A stretch of DNA of 39,631 nucleotides, from the NCBI GenBank assembly GCA_021732415.1, contig JAKFVC010000019.1, positions 1 to 39,631 of the forward strand, written 5' to 3'. Both the position numbers and the translations under genes were made by a program. This DNA comes from Planctomycetaceae bacterium. GTDB lineage: Bacteria > Planctomycetota > Planctomycetia > Planctomycetales > Planctomycetaceae. The notes beneath the pieces were generated by a model, which had not been told where the DNA came from, did not search any database, and saw only the letters and a list, made by a program, of their open reading frames with translations. The first letter of the stretch is position 1, and every line of letters starts with the position of its first letter. Positions 28,081 to 35,467 of the stretch are shown here, in pieces.

Positions 28081-28238
28081 CCCAGGGTTGCCCGCCGGGG
28101 CGGGCTACCCTGGGTATCGATTCCATATCGAATTCTACCCTGAAGGGGTTGCGTCCTAAGAGGCCGGAACCCTTTCAGGGTACGACAACCTTTGGGGATA
28201 CGTACCCAGGGTAGCCCGCTGGCGCGGGCAACCCTGGG
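28081..28238. repeat. Inverted pair of CCCAGGGT palindromic repeats
   Basis: Copies at 28081-28114 and 28205-28238 match in opposite orientation over 34 bp with a few central mismatches. Each copy is itself a palindrome (CCCAGGGTTGCCCGC...GCGGGCTACCCTGGG). Between them, CTACCCTGAAGGGGTT at about 28135-28150 pairs with AACCCTTTCAGGGTA at about 28168-28182, so three hairpins are stacked in this gap. Confidence 0.85.
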
Positions 28239-28280
28239 CTATGTTGCATAACCCCGTTGGGGTATTTATTCGAAGTTCAC

Positions 28281-28319
28281 TCAAAAAGACAAAACGTTCC
28301 CACTTAGCGTGAGAACGTT
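28281..28319 (-). terminator. Rho-independent terminator of the His-rich protein gene
   Basis: On the minus strand AACGTTCTCA pairs with TGGGAACGTT (28293-28319), followed by TTGTCTTTTTG. It lies 44 bp after the stop codon. It implies that the His-rich protein has its own transcript and is not simply the first gene of the pump operon. Confidence 0.75.
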
Positions 28320-28362
28320 GAGCTTGGCCGCGATCTGAGGAATTGGGGGCACCATTCCTGGT

Positions 28363-28920
28363 TCAGCTCTTCTTCTCTGTCTTCTTTTCTGGCTTCTTCT
28401 CTGCCTTGTGATCATGGTCATGGTCTTCCAGGACAATCTTCCCCACGAACGACTTCCCCGCGATTTTGATTCGCAACTGAGCCTGCCCGTGATCCAGGTC
28501 ATGCGTCAGTTCGACATCCTTCAAACTGAAACGCGAGGACTTGCCCTTCGGGTCAGTCTTTTGAGGAGCCGCTTTCAATTTGAATTGTTCCGGCTTGTCG
28601 CCGTGCTTCAAGTTGATGACGACTTCCGTGGCTTCAATCGGAACGGCGTCCTTGGCATGCGAATCCAGCACGTAAATGGTCACCACGTGCGCCTTCTCAT
28701 CGACGATAATCTCGCCGTGATATTCCTCTTCACCCAATTCGATCAACGATCCCTTGTGAGGTCCTTGACTGGCATGTGCGTGGCCGTGTTCTTCCTTCGC
28801 CGCCGGCTTTTTGGCCGCCGGTTTCTTATCTTCCGCCGTCGCCTGACTGACTGGAATGGCATTCAACGCCAACAAAGCCAAACCCGCACAACATCCCAAA
28901 GCACGATAAAACTTGACCAT
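28363..28920 (-). CDS. His-rich secreted metal-associated protein
   Basis: 185 residues from the ATG at 28920, chosen because GGAAGGG stands eight nt upstream and a signal peptide then begins cleanly (MVKFYRALGCCAGLALLALNAIPVSQATA, cut near 28). The mature protein opens with Lys/Ala repeats and a histidine cluster (HGHAHASQGPHKG, 45-57), continues as a small beta-rich domain (about 58-160), and ends in DHDHDH plus a Lys/Glu tail. Histidine clusters at both ends suggest binding of Cu, Zn, Ni or Co in the periplasm. It stands just upstream of the pump genes on the same strand and so is probably a periplasmic metal buffer or chaperone. I do not recognise a named family; the central domain recurs next to planctomycete metal pumps as far as I recall. 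Confidence 0.72.
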   Translation of the reverse strand: MVKFYRALGCCAGLALLALNAIPVSQATAEDKKPAAKKPAAKEEHGHAHASQGPHKGSLIELGEEEYHGEIIVDEKAHVVTIYVLDSHAKDAVPIEATEVVINLKHGDKPEQFKLKAAPQKTDPKGKSSRFSLKDVELTHDLDHGQAQLRIKIAGKSFVGKIVLEDHDHDHKAEKKPEKKTEKKS

Positions 28921-29044
28921 GTGAATCCCTTCCAACAGCTCGCCAAGCCCAATGCTGCCCACGACTCGCTGTCGATATTTCCGGTTCTATAAAGTGAGGA
29001 CGGCAGTTTTCACGAGACGGCGCCTCTGCGATTGCCGCACAGCC

Positions 29045-29075
29045 ATATTATCGGCGCCCGCCATCTGCCGGTCAA
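29045..29075 (-). promoter_or_regulatory. Possible promoter of the His-rich protein gene
   Basis: On the minus strand TTGACC (29070-29075) and TAATAT (29045-29050) are 19 nt apart, which is longer than ideal. The transcript would start about 118 nt before the ATG. Confidence 0.35.
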
Positions 29076-29174
29076 CATCAAAATTGCCGCAAATCATTTC
29101 CAACAAACAACTTGCACTCACAGAACAGGTACATTCAAAAGGGAGATGCAATCGAATTGTCTGCTCCAGTTCTC

Positions 29175-29202
29175 ATTGCATTTGCAATACTATTTGCAAT
29201 TG
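29175..29202. promoter_or_regulatory. Palindromic TTGCAA operator candidate
   Basis: The stretch contains ATTGCA-TT-TGCAAT and two self-palindromic TTGCAA hexamers (29182-29187, 29194-29199) set 12 bp apart, about one helix turn. Fur-family metal regulators such as the alphaproteobacterial Fur/Mur bind TGCAA-type palindromes, so a metalloregulator site upstream of the metal-efflux locus is plausible. It is about 100 bp upstream of the candidate promoter, so the link is unproven. Confidence 0.35.
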
Positions 29203-29248
29203 AGCGTAACCCTGTAACTGCTGGTCACTTGCCAGTTCCAATCACATC

Positions 29249-29329
29249 AGTCCCATGTGTCCCATAAGTCCTATCCGTCCCATTGAATTCGATGGGACTT
29301 ATGGGACCAATGGGACCAATGTGACTGAT
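29249..29329. repeat. Imperfect inverted repeat of TCCCAT/ATGGGA units
   Basis: Tandem TCCCAT(A/C)AGTCC-like units on the left half pair with ATGGGAC-like units on the right half around GAATTC. A similar element lies at 30991-31079, so the two flank the hflX gene. Confidence 0.75.
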
Positions 29330-29502
29330 GGGATCAAACATCCAACGAATTCTGGCGAACATTCGCAGAGCATTCGTGTCTGTTGGGGACATCGCCGCAG
29401 TCGCCAGATATTCCCAGCTTTCCAATCGCAGCACGGGGGAAACGCGATTGCTGGCCATGCGGTCGTTGCCTAGAATTCGAAGGCGTAGACATTCGGGTCG
29501 AT

Positions 29503-29584
29503 GGGAGGGTGAGGCTCCTGCCGAACCGCAAGCGTCTATTGTCCCTCGCCAGACTATGCGGTTCGGCGGGAGCCTCACCCTCCC
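29503..29584. repeat. 28-bp inverted repeat abutting hflX
   Basis: Arms 29503-29530 and 29557-29584 are reverse complements over 28 bp with one mismatch and a 26-nt loop (GGGAGGGTGAGGCTCC family). It is the unfilled relative of the outer hairpin at 26243-26382. Its right end touches a GTG that would extend the hflX frame. Confidence 0.92.
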
Positions 29585-29626
29585 GTGACGTCGAAGCCTT
29601 ATCCATATCCATCTACCGGAGGTGCC

Positions 29627-30940
29627 TTGGCCGATCCCATTCGCGACGAACTTAGCGTCCAATCCAAACGGGCGGTGTTAGTCTCTGTCGTTCTACCAGA
29701 TGATCCCGGAGGCGATGCGGATCCTCTTGAAGAGTTGAAGGGCTTAGTCAAAACGGCCGAAGTCCAGGTCGTCGGACAGTTGATTCAGAAACGGCAGGAC
29801 GTCGATCCCACGCTCTGCATCGGCCGCGGGAAACTTGATGATCTGCGCGATCTGCTCGAACAGACCGGCGCCGAACTGGTCATCTTCGATAACAATCTCA
29901 GTCCGGCCCAGGGCCGTAATCTGGAGAATGAACTCGGCAAGATGATCGTTGATCGTAGCGAAATCATCCTCGATATTTTCGCGACGCACGCCCGGACGCA
30001 CGAATCGCGGCTGCAGGTGGAACTGGCCCAGTTGCTGTATTTCCGCCCGCGGTTGAAACGGATGTGGACGCACCTGTCGCGCGAAAGCGGTAGCGGCCAG
30101 AATAAGGGTACCGGTGAAAAGCAGCTCGAAACCGATAAGCGGTTGATCGATCAGCGGATCGTCGAACTCAAACGGAAGCTGGAAGTGGTCGAGCAACACC
30201 GCACGCGGATGGTGGCCCAACGGCGGAACCAGATGCAGGTCTCGCTGGTGGGGTATACCAACGCCGGCAAGAGCACGTTGATGAACGCGTTGACGGGTGC
30301 CGGAGTGTTCGCGGCAGACCAGTTGTTCGCCACGCTCGACACGCGCACTCGCAGTTGGCGTTTGCCGCATTGGGGGGACGTACTGCTCAGTGATACGGTG
30401 GGATTCATTCGCAACCTGCCGCACCACCTGGTGGCGTCATTCCGGTCCACGCTGGAAGAAGCGCGACATGCCGATGTTCTGCTGCACGTGGTCGACGCCA
30501 GCCATCCGCAGGCCGAAGATCATATCCGCACGGTCATGGATGTCCTGCGGCAGATCGATGTGAAGGTCGAGCATACGCTGCTGGTCCTCAATAAGGCTGA
30601 TGCGGTTCAGGATCGGTCCTTGATCGACGTCCTGCGTGCCAATCATCCGGACGCGATCTCGGTGAGTGCCAAGACCGGGTTGGGTCTGGACCGTCTCGCG
30701 CGGTATGTCGCCGACAAGCTCAGTAATGGGTATATCGATGCCGAGGTGGAATCGGGTGTGGGTAATGGCCGTCTTTACGCCTATTTGAATGCGCATGCGG
30801 AAGTCCACAATACCGAGTACGCCGATTCGCGGGTGATCTACCACTGCCGGATTCCGCGACGATTTTATGGTGGCTTGAAGGATAGCGATGACACGCATGT
30901 GACCGTTGTCGATCAAGGTGGTAACGGACAAGAGCACTAA
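29627..30940 (+). CDS. hflX: GTPase HflX
   Basis: 437 residues. Ribosome-associated GTPase that rescues or splits stalled 70S ribosomes. The N-terminal HflX domain is complete (DPTLCIGRGKLDDLRDL, FDNNLSPAQGRNLE, DRSEIILDIFATHARTHESRLQVELAQLLY), followed by the helical linker (ESGSGQNKGTGEKQLETDKR) and the G domain. The P-loop GYTNAGKST is near 209, DTVGF near 256, NKAD near 322 and SAK near 347. The frame is open from a GTG at 29585, but that GTG is the edge of a hairpin repeat. GGAGGT at 29618-29623, four nt before the TTG at 29627, marks the better start. A TCCCAT-type repeat stands at each side. It is a single-gene unit. Confidence 0.95.
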   Translation: MADPIRDELSVQSKRAVLVSVVLPDDPGGDADPLEELKGLVKTAEVQVVGQLIQKRQDVDPTLCIGRGKLDDLRDLLEQTGAELVIFDNNLSPAQGRNLENELGKMIVDRSEIILDIFATHARTHESRLQVELAQLLYFRPRLKRMWTHLSRESGSGQNKGTGEKQLETDKRLIDQRIVELKRKLEVVEQHRTRMVAQRRNQMQVSLVGYTNAGKSTLMNALTGAGVFAADQLFATLDTRTRSWRLPHWGDVLLSDTVGFIRNLPHHLVASFRSTLEEARHADVLLHVVDASHPQAEDHIRTVMDVLRQIDVKVEHTLLVLNKADAVQDRSLIDVLRANHPDAISVSAKTGLGLDRLARYVADKLSNGYIDAEVESGVGNGRLYAYLNAHAEVHNTEYADSRVIYHCRIPRRFYGGLKDSDDTHVTVVDQGGNGQEH

Positions 30941-30990
30941 ATTCTGATCGTGCGATTCTTCCATTCGCACTTCCAATTGGCATCGCCAAT

Positions 30991-31079
30991 CATAAGTCCT
31001 ATTTGTCCCATCAGTCCCATCAGTCCCCTATATAAATGCATGGGACGGATGGGACTTATGGGACGAATGGGACTTATGT
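30991..31079. repeat. Inverted TCCCAT/ATGGGA repeat after hflX
   Basis: CATAAGTCC, GTCCCATCAGTCCCATCAGTCCC on the left pairs loosely with ATGGGACGGATGGGACTTATGGGAC on the right around TATATAAATGCA. It is the same family as 29249-29329. It could end hflX transcription, though there is no T-run. Confidence 0.75.
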
Positions 31080-31442
31080 CATTTGACGAGACCGTAATCG
31101 ATGCACACCTTCATAGCGATCGTGCCGTTGCACTGTAACCGCTTTGCCGCACGGCAATTACAAATCCGTAAGCCCGCTGCCGTGACGCCAAACTGATGTC
31201 AACATCTTTGCCAGCGCTGCTACAATCTTTTTCATCCGACGGGCAGGTCGGGTGCTGCGGCGCGTGCTGACGTGAGTTTGTGACCAGCATGCGGGGCTAT
31301 CTTGTTCTGGCGGAGTTGTAGGCTTAGCCAGGTCACACGTTCAGGTTGTGCTCCACCTGGGCAAGTCAGGGCGAAGCTGTCTACTTACGGCTCGTTCCGT
31401 AGCTCAATCAACTTTTGCAAAGCCAAATTGAGGTGGTAGTTC
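31080..31442. other. Upstream region of the bicarbonate-transporter unit
   Basis: About 360 bp without a gene. TGTCAA (31197-31202) and TACAAT, about 18 nt apart, could be the promoter, leaving a leader of more than 200 nt. I see no recognisable riboswitch. Confidence 0.4.
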
Positions 31443-32519
31443 ATGGATCCGATGAAAATTCTGCACTCGCTCGCCGAGAACCTGCTGACTCCAATTCCGA
31501 TGTGCTTTGCACTCGGAATTTTTTGTAAGCTGATTCACGGGGGAATTAAGATCCCCAAAGAGCTGTATTATTCGATTTCGATCTTTCTTCTGATGTCAAT
31601 CGGCTTTGTAGGCGGACACGAACTGGCCAAGGAAGTCAAAGATCATGGTATCTCCACAGTGTGGTTGCCGGCTCTCGCCACCTTGTTTCTAGGATGCTTC
31701 ACCCCGATTAGTGCGTATGTCATCTTGCGACGGCTGGGCGGTCTGTCGGTCGCAGATTCAGCCGGGATCGCGGCCCACTATGGTTCGACCTCGGCCGTGA
31801 CCTATGCCGTCGCCGACGTCTTCGCCAATCAGAGCGGACATGCTCCTAACAGTTTCCTTCCGACGCTGGTCACGATCTTGGAATGCCCGGGAATCGCGAT
31901 CGCTCTGGCCATGGGAGCGGTGTTCTCGAAAGTGAAGCATGACGCGAAGCAGTCCGAAACCCTGTTGCCCCCCGACGACGGTCACAGCCACACGAAGGAA
32001 GAAGGCCAACTGGGAGAAGCCCTTTACGAGGTGCTGACCGGACAATCGATTATGTTGATGGCCGGCTTGTTGGTGATTGGGTTTGTCTCCACCTTCATCA
32101 TGTCGGAAAAGGGCTTCCATCCCTTCTTCGACTTCTTCTACAGCAAGGGGATGATCTTCCGCGGGGCCTTGTGCATCTTCCTGCTGGAAATGGGACTGGT
32201 GGCGGGTGAACGTCTCGGTGACTTGAAAAAGGTCGGTATATTCCTGGTGGCGTTCGGTATTCTCGTCCCCATCTTCCACGGATTCCTGGGTGCCTACCTG
32301 GGACATCTGGCCGGACTGAATCTGGGAGGTTGCACGGTCTTCGCGGCCATCGTCTCCAGTGCGTCGTACATCGCCGCTCCGCCGGCGGTCAGATTAACGC
32401 TGCCCGAGGCGAACCCCACGTTGTCCATCACATCGGCCCTGGCGATCACGTTCCCGTTCAACATCGCCTTCGGCATTCCGATCTATTATCAAATGGCCAA
32501 AATGATTGGCGCGACGTGA
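31443..32519 (+). CDS. sbtA: SbtA-type sodium/bicarbonate transporter, first copy
   Basis: 358 residues, about ten membrane spans in two inverted halves. The first half has a re-entrant segment AAHYGSTSAVTYAVA, and the second has SSASYIAAPPAVRLTLPEANPTLS; both are the signature segments of SbtA (DUF897), the high-affinity sodium-dependent bicarbonate importer of cyanobacteria. The cytosolic linker between the halves is short (HDAKQSETLLPPDDGHSHTKEEGQ). GAGG stands nine nt before the ATG. The PII-like sbtB gene follows after 122 bp and the terminator only after that, so they form an operon, exactly the cyanobacterial pairing. In a presumed heterotroph, imported bicarbonate would feed carboxylases or pH balance; this role is inference. 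Confidence 0.9.
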   Translation: MDPMKILHSLAENLLTPIPMCFALGIFCKLIHGGIKIPKELYYSISIFLLMSIGFVGGHELAKEVKDHGISTVWLPALATLFLGCFTPISAYVILRRLGGLSVADSAGIAAHYGSTSAVTYAVADVFANQSGHAPNSFLPTLVTILECPGIAIALAMGAVFSKVKHDAKQSETLLPPDDGHSHTKEEGQLGEALYEVLTGQSIMLMAGLLVIGFVSTFIMSEKGFHPFFDFFYSKGMIFRGALCIFLLEMGLVAGERLGDLKKVGIFLVAFGILVPIFHGFLGAYLGHLAGLNLGGCTVFAAIVSSASYIAAPPAVRLTLPEANPTLSITSALAITFPFNIAFGIPIYYQMAKMIGAT

Positions 32520-32641
32520 AATCGGCGGCCGTTGTTGTCGAGGCAGGGGGCAGACTTCGACCTTGACAACTGCAACAATTCATATCAGCAACAGGAGTAA
32601 CAGACTCACCAGCGGTCGTTGCTCAATCAAGGAACTTCGCC

Positions 32642-32953
32642 ATGCAACTTTATCCCTTGAAGCAAGTGACGATTGTCACTGAGAAGATTCTGCAGGATCA
32701 ATTGCTCCCCAAACTGAAGGAACTGGGAGCCGGCGGTTATACAGTCAGCGATTGCTCAGGCGACGGCGAACGAGGACTCCGCAGCGGTGTCGGATATGGA
32801 AGTAATATCCAGATCATCATCATTTGTCCGGAAGAGGTCGCTCATAAGATCCTGACGCATGTCTCGCGGAATTTCTTCGAGAACTATTCCTGCATCGCCT
32901 GGATCGCCGATGTCCAAGTGATGCGTGGGGCACGCTACGTGAAGAAGCCGTAA
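32642..32953 (+). CDS. sbtB: SbtB-like PII-family regulator
   Basis: 103 residues with the ferredoxin-like PII fold. The start (LKQVTIVTEKILQDQLLPKLKELGAGGYTVSDCSGDGERGLRS) closely follows cyanobacterial SbtB, which binds adenine nucleotides including cAMP and c-di-AMP and plugs the SbtA trimer. The T-loop after RS is short (GVGYGSN), and the protein stops at MRGARYVKKP, without the CGPEGC redox loop found at the C-terminus of many SbtB proteins. AAGGA lies eight nt upstream of the ATG. It is downstream of the first sbtA and followed by a terminator. Regulation of the second transporter as well is possible. Confidence 0.88.
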   Translation: MQLYPLKQVTIVTEKILQDQLLPKLKELGAGGYTVSDCSGDGERGLRSGVGYGSNIQIIIICPEEVAHKILTHVSRNFFENYSCIAWIADVQVMRGARYVKKP

Positions 32954-32980
32954 CCGCGATTTTGATGACAATTTGAGATG

Positions 32981-33018
32981 GCCTGTGGTGATTCGTCGCC
33001 ACAGGCTATTTTTGTTTT
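32981..33018 (+). terminator. Rho-independent terminator after sbtB
   Basis: GCCTGTGG (32981-32988) pairs with CCACAGGC (32999-33006), extendable by a T-G and a G-C pair, followed by TATTTTTGTTTT. It lies 27 bp after the stop codon and ends the sbtA-sbtB unit. Confidence 0.8.
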
Positions 33019-33806
33019 GCAGGATCCCGTGGCCGACACTGCTAGCGTCGGTGTAAACGTCAACGCTAGACCGCGTTTGGTGAATCATCCGCGAGGAGAT
33101 TTCACCCCGGAGACACAGACAATACAGAGATTTAAGAAGAGGGAGTTCAGCCACAGAAGGACACGGAAGAAACACAGAAATTCGGAATAGAATTCGTCTT
33201 CTGATTCTGTGTTTCTTCCGTGTCCTTCTGTGGCTAAAAACCTTCTATGAAATCGACTCCCCGCATTCTGTGCGGTAAGTGATCCCTTGGTTTGAGTCGG
33301 TATTTGATGCACCAAACACGGCCTGACAGCGTCGACCACGTAGAAGAATCCCGAGGCCTACGCTACCAGGCTCGCCCGAATTGTGCTTTGGATCGATCGG
33401 TTATTCGGAAGTCGTCAAAACCATCCGGCTCGCGCCGGACGCTCGCCTGGGAATGCTTCCACTGCCTGGAAATTCAACAATCTCCAAGTGTCTTGGCCAC
33501 ATAATGGCCAAGCAGTTTGGAAACATCGTGGCCAAATTCCCCATCTGCAGACGGCGAAACTCGACTTAAGTCAGAATCTCGACACAGGAACAATCGTGCT
33601 GTAACGCAATATCCAACCATTTGTTACGGAAGATTAGCAGGTTCTGTTTTAACTTATGTTGTGTTTCCGCAACAGCCTCTTTATGTTGCAGAATGAACTG
33701 CGGCACGTTCCGTGCGTAATTGGTAAGCGACCTTCCCGGCGAAGACGTGTCGAGGTGAAAACGCTACCGGAATAGTCTCTACCCACGAATAAGGTTGAAT
33801 CCGATC
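33019..33806. other. Repeat-rich gap before the second transporter
   Basis: About 790 bp. It contains a GTGGCCGACRCTGCTAGCG arm (33029-33051) with a degenerate partner, the 31-bp inverted repeat at 33149-33235, and a diverged CATCCGGC...GCCGGACGCTCGCC arm at about 33420-33450. A TTGGCCACATAATGGCCAA palindrome lies at about 33493-33511. The last 250 bp before the ATG should hold the promoter. No gene is seen. Confidence 0.65.
33149..33235. repeat. Perfect 31-bp inverted repeat (AGCCACAGAAGGACACGG family)
   Basis: Arms 33149-33179 and 33205-33235 are perfect reverse complements with a 25-nt loop. TTCACCCCGGAGACACAGA at about 33101-33119 just before it is a diverged arm of the CACGGAGACACGG family, so two related elements seem to be recombined here. 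Confidence 0.93.
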
Positions 33807-35195
33807 ATGTCACCGGCAATCCAGCACTTGCTTGAGTTACAGCAGGTCGCCCACATGCTGCTCGCCAATGCGGGAGAAGTGGCGGGGGCCGTGGCTCCCG
33901 CAGCTCCCCATGCCCAGCAATCCTTGTTGGAAGAGTTTGCCAGCAACGTACTGCACAATCTCTTCAAACCCCTGCTGCTGTTCTTTTATGCCGGTTTCTT
34001 GATTCCGATCTTGCGCGTTAAGTTTGAGTTTCCCAAGGCCGTCTATCAAGGCTTGACGATTTACCTGCTGCTGGCGATTGGCTGGCACGGCGGGGAAGAG
34101 CTGGCCTTGCTGGGCAAGTCATCCCTGACTCAGGCCCTTGGTTTCATGGTGCTGGGTTTCGTCTCCAACACGCTCGTCGGGATCATGGCTTATGCGATCC
34201 TGCGGGGCACGACCAAACTTCGCAGAATTGATGCGGCGACCGTCGCGGGCTACTACGGCTCGGATTCGGCGGGAACGTTCGTCACGTGCATCGGTGTTCT
34301 CGCTGCGGCCAATATTGCTTACGCAGCGTATATGCCGGTACTGCTCGCGGTGATGGAAATTCCCGGCTGTCTGGTGGCGCTCTTTATTGTTTCTCGATTG
34401 CGGGTCACGGGCATGGATCGCGACGGAAACATGCCTGACGAGCCCGGATACAACAACAAAGCGAAGAGTCGCCACTTTCCGACCACCGCTCAGGGTGAAG
34501 GTGAACGTGTTGCTCCCAGTGCGAATCACGGTCAGAGCGGAGCAGGAGTGGACGACCGAACGCGTGCCAAAGGCGAAGAATTCGAGGCCAAGATGGCGCT
34601 CGAAGATAACCAGGAGGACGAAGATCTTGGCATGCACGAGAACAAGGGCGGATTCGACCTGGAGGTCCTGCACGAAGTCTTCTTTAACCCTGGCATCTAC
34701 CTGCTGTTTGCGGGCATCGTGATCGGGTTCCTGAGTCAGTTGCAGGGGTCCAAAGTGACCGGCCCGGACGATGCGCTGTTCATTACGCTGTTCCAGGGCA
34801 TGCTATGCTTATTCCTGTTGGAAATGGGCATGACTGCGTCGCAACGTCTGAAAGATCTGCGAACCGCGGGGGTGCCATTCGTGCTGTTCGGGATTCTCGC
34901 ACCGAATCTGTTCGCCACCATGGGCATGTGCTTCTGCCATGCGTATAGCATCGTCATCGGGCAGCCATTCGATGTGGGCACCTACGTGCTGTTCGGTGTC
35001 TTGAGCGGATCGGCGTCGTACATTGCCGTGCCGGCGGTCCAACGGCTCGCGATTCCCGAAGCCAGCCCGACGTTGCCCCTGGCGGCGTCACTCGGGTTGA
35101 CCTTCAGCTACAACGTCACCATCGGCATCCCGGTCTACATCATGATCGCCAAGTTACTGCTAGGACAGGCCGGCGGGGGCGGGGCTCCTCACTAA
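33807..35195 (+). CDS. SbtA-type transporter, second and diverged copy
   Basis: 462 residues from the ATG at 33807 (a TTG four codons earlier lacks a spaced ribosome site). The fold matches the first SbtA: GWHGGEELA early in the protein, a re-entrant AGYYGSDSAGTFVTC in the first half, and SGSASYIAVPAVQRLAIPEASPTLP in the second. Differences are an N-terminal extension of about 40 residues before the first span, and a long hydrophilic cytosolic linker (about 200-292) rich in Asp, Glu, Gln and Lys. In the first-half signature, STSAVT is replaced by SDSAGT, placing an acidic residue near the presumed substrate site. It has its own terminator. Bicarbonate or another small anion is the likely substrate. 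Confidence 0.85.
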   Translation: MSPAIQHLLELQQVAHMLLANAGEVAGAVAPAAPHAQQSLLEEFASNVLHNLFKPLLLFFYAGFLIPILRVKFEFPKAVYQGLTIYLLLAIGWHGGEELALLGKSSLTQALGFMVLGFVSNTLVGIMAYAILRGTTKLRRIDAATVAGYYGSDSAGTFVTCIGVLAAANIAYAAYMPVLLAVMEIPGCLVALFIVSRLRVTGMDRDGNMPDEPGYNNKAKSRHFPTTAQGEGERVAPSANHGQSGAGVDDRTRAKGEEFEAKMALEDNQEDEDLGMHENKGGFDLEVLHEVFFNPGIYLLFAGIVIGFLSQLQGSKVTGPDDALFITLFQGMLCLFLLEMGMTASQRLKDLRTAGVPFVLFGILAPNLFATMGMCFCHAYSIVIGQPFDVGTYVLFGVLSGSASYIAVPAVQRLAIPEASPTLPLAASLGLTFSYNVTIGIPVYIMIAKLLLGQAGGGGAPH

Positions 35196-35244
35196 TGCTT
35201 AGCGGGAAACATCAGTGAGCTGGTGCCAGACTCACCGACTGGGG

Positions 35245-35288
35245 ACCTGAGGAATCGGCGTGGGTGATTCCTCAGGTTCTTTTGTTTT
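35245..35288 (+). terminator. Rho-independent terminator of the second sbtA-like gene
   Basis: A perfect 12-bp stem, ACCTGAGGAATC (35245-35256) with GATTCCTCAGGT (35266-35277), is followed by TCTTTTGTTTT. It starts 49 bp after the stop codon. Confidence 0.85.
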
Positions 35289-35312
35289 GCGGAGTCGATG
35301 GCTTCAACCGTT

Positions 35313-35364
35313 CAACTCCGTGAGCCCGGACGATCTATCTTGATCGACCCGGCTCACGGAGTTG
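35313..35364. repeat. 14-bp inverted repeat CAACTCCGTGAGCC
   Basis: Arms 35313-35326 and 35351-35364 are perfect reverse complements around a 24-nt loop. It lies between the two convergent genes, with no T-run. Confidence 0.75.
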
Positions 35365-35402
35365 CTGTAGTCCAGCTTGCGATTTGATATGAGGGTGATT
35401 TC

Positions 35403-35440
35403 GGCTCCCCTCGCCCTGGTACTCCGGGGAGAGGGGAGCC
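35403..35440. repeat. Internal copy of the window-end repeat
   Basis: Bases 35405-35436 are identical in sequence and orientation to the corresponding part of the repeat at 39593-39631, and inverted relative to the copy at 1-39. GGCTCCCCTC pairs with GAGGGGAGCC to make a hairpin. It lies 28 bp past the stop of the cadherin-domain gene. Confidence 0.9.
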
Positions 35441-35467
35441 AGAATCAATCAATCCCACTACATCAAA

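Larger units (their letters stand above)
27863..28362. other. 500-bp gap with repeats and a terminator
   Basis: Between the His-rich protein gene and the CusB-like gene. It contains the paired repeats at 28081-28238, the terminator at 28281-28319 and the probable cusB-like promoter. No gene is seen. Confidence 0.7.
28921..29626. other. Divergent regulatory region between the metal locus and hflX
   Basis: About 700 bp. It holds a possible minus-strand promoter (29045-29075), a TTGCAA-type palindromic site (29175-29202), and two repeat elements (29249-29329, 29503-29584). No coding frame resembling a protein is seen. Confidence 0.6.

Noticed and set aside
29585-29626. HflX start at the GTG 29585
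   Set aside because: That GTG is at the edge of a hairpin repeat; GGAGGT just before the TTG at 29627 fits translation initiation better.
31080-31442. Riboswitch in the sbtA leader
   Set aside because: The leader is long, but I found no conserved core of any known riboswitch class.
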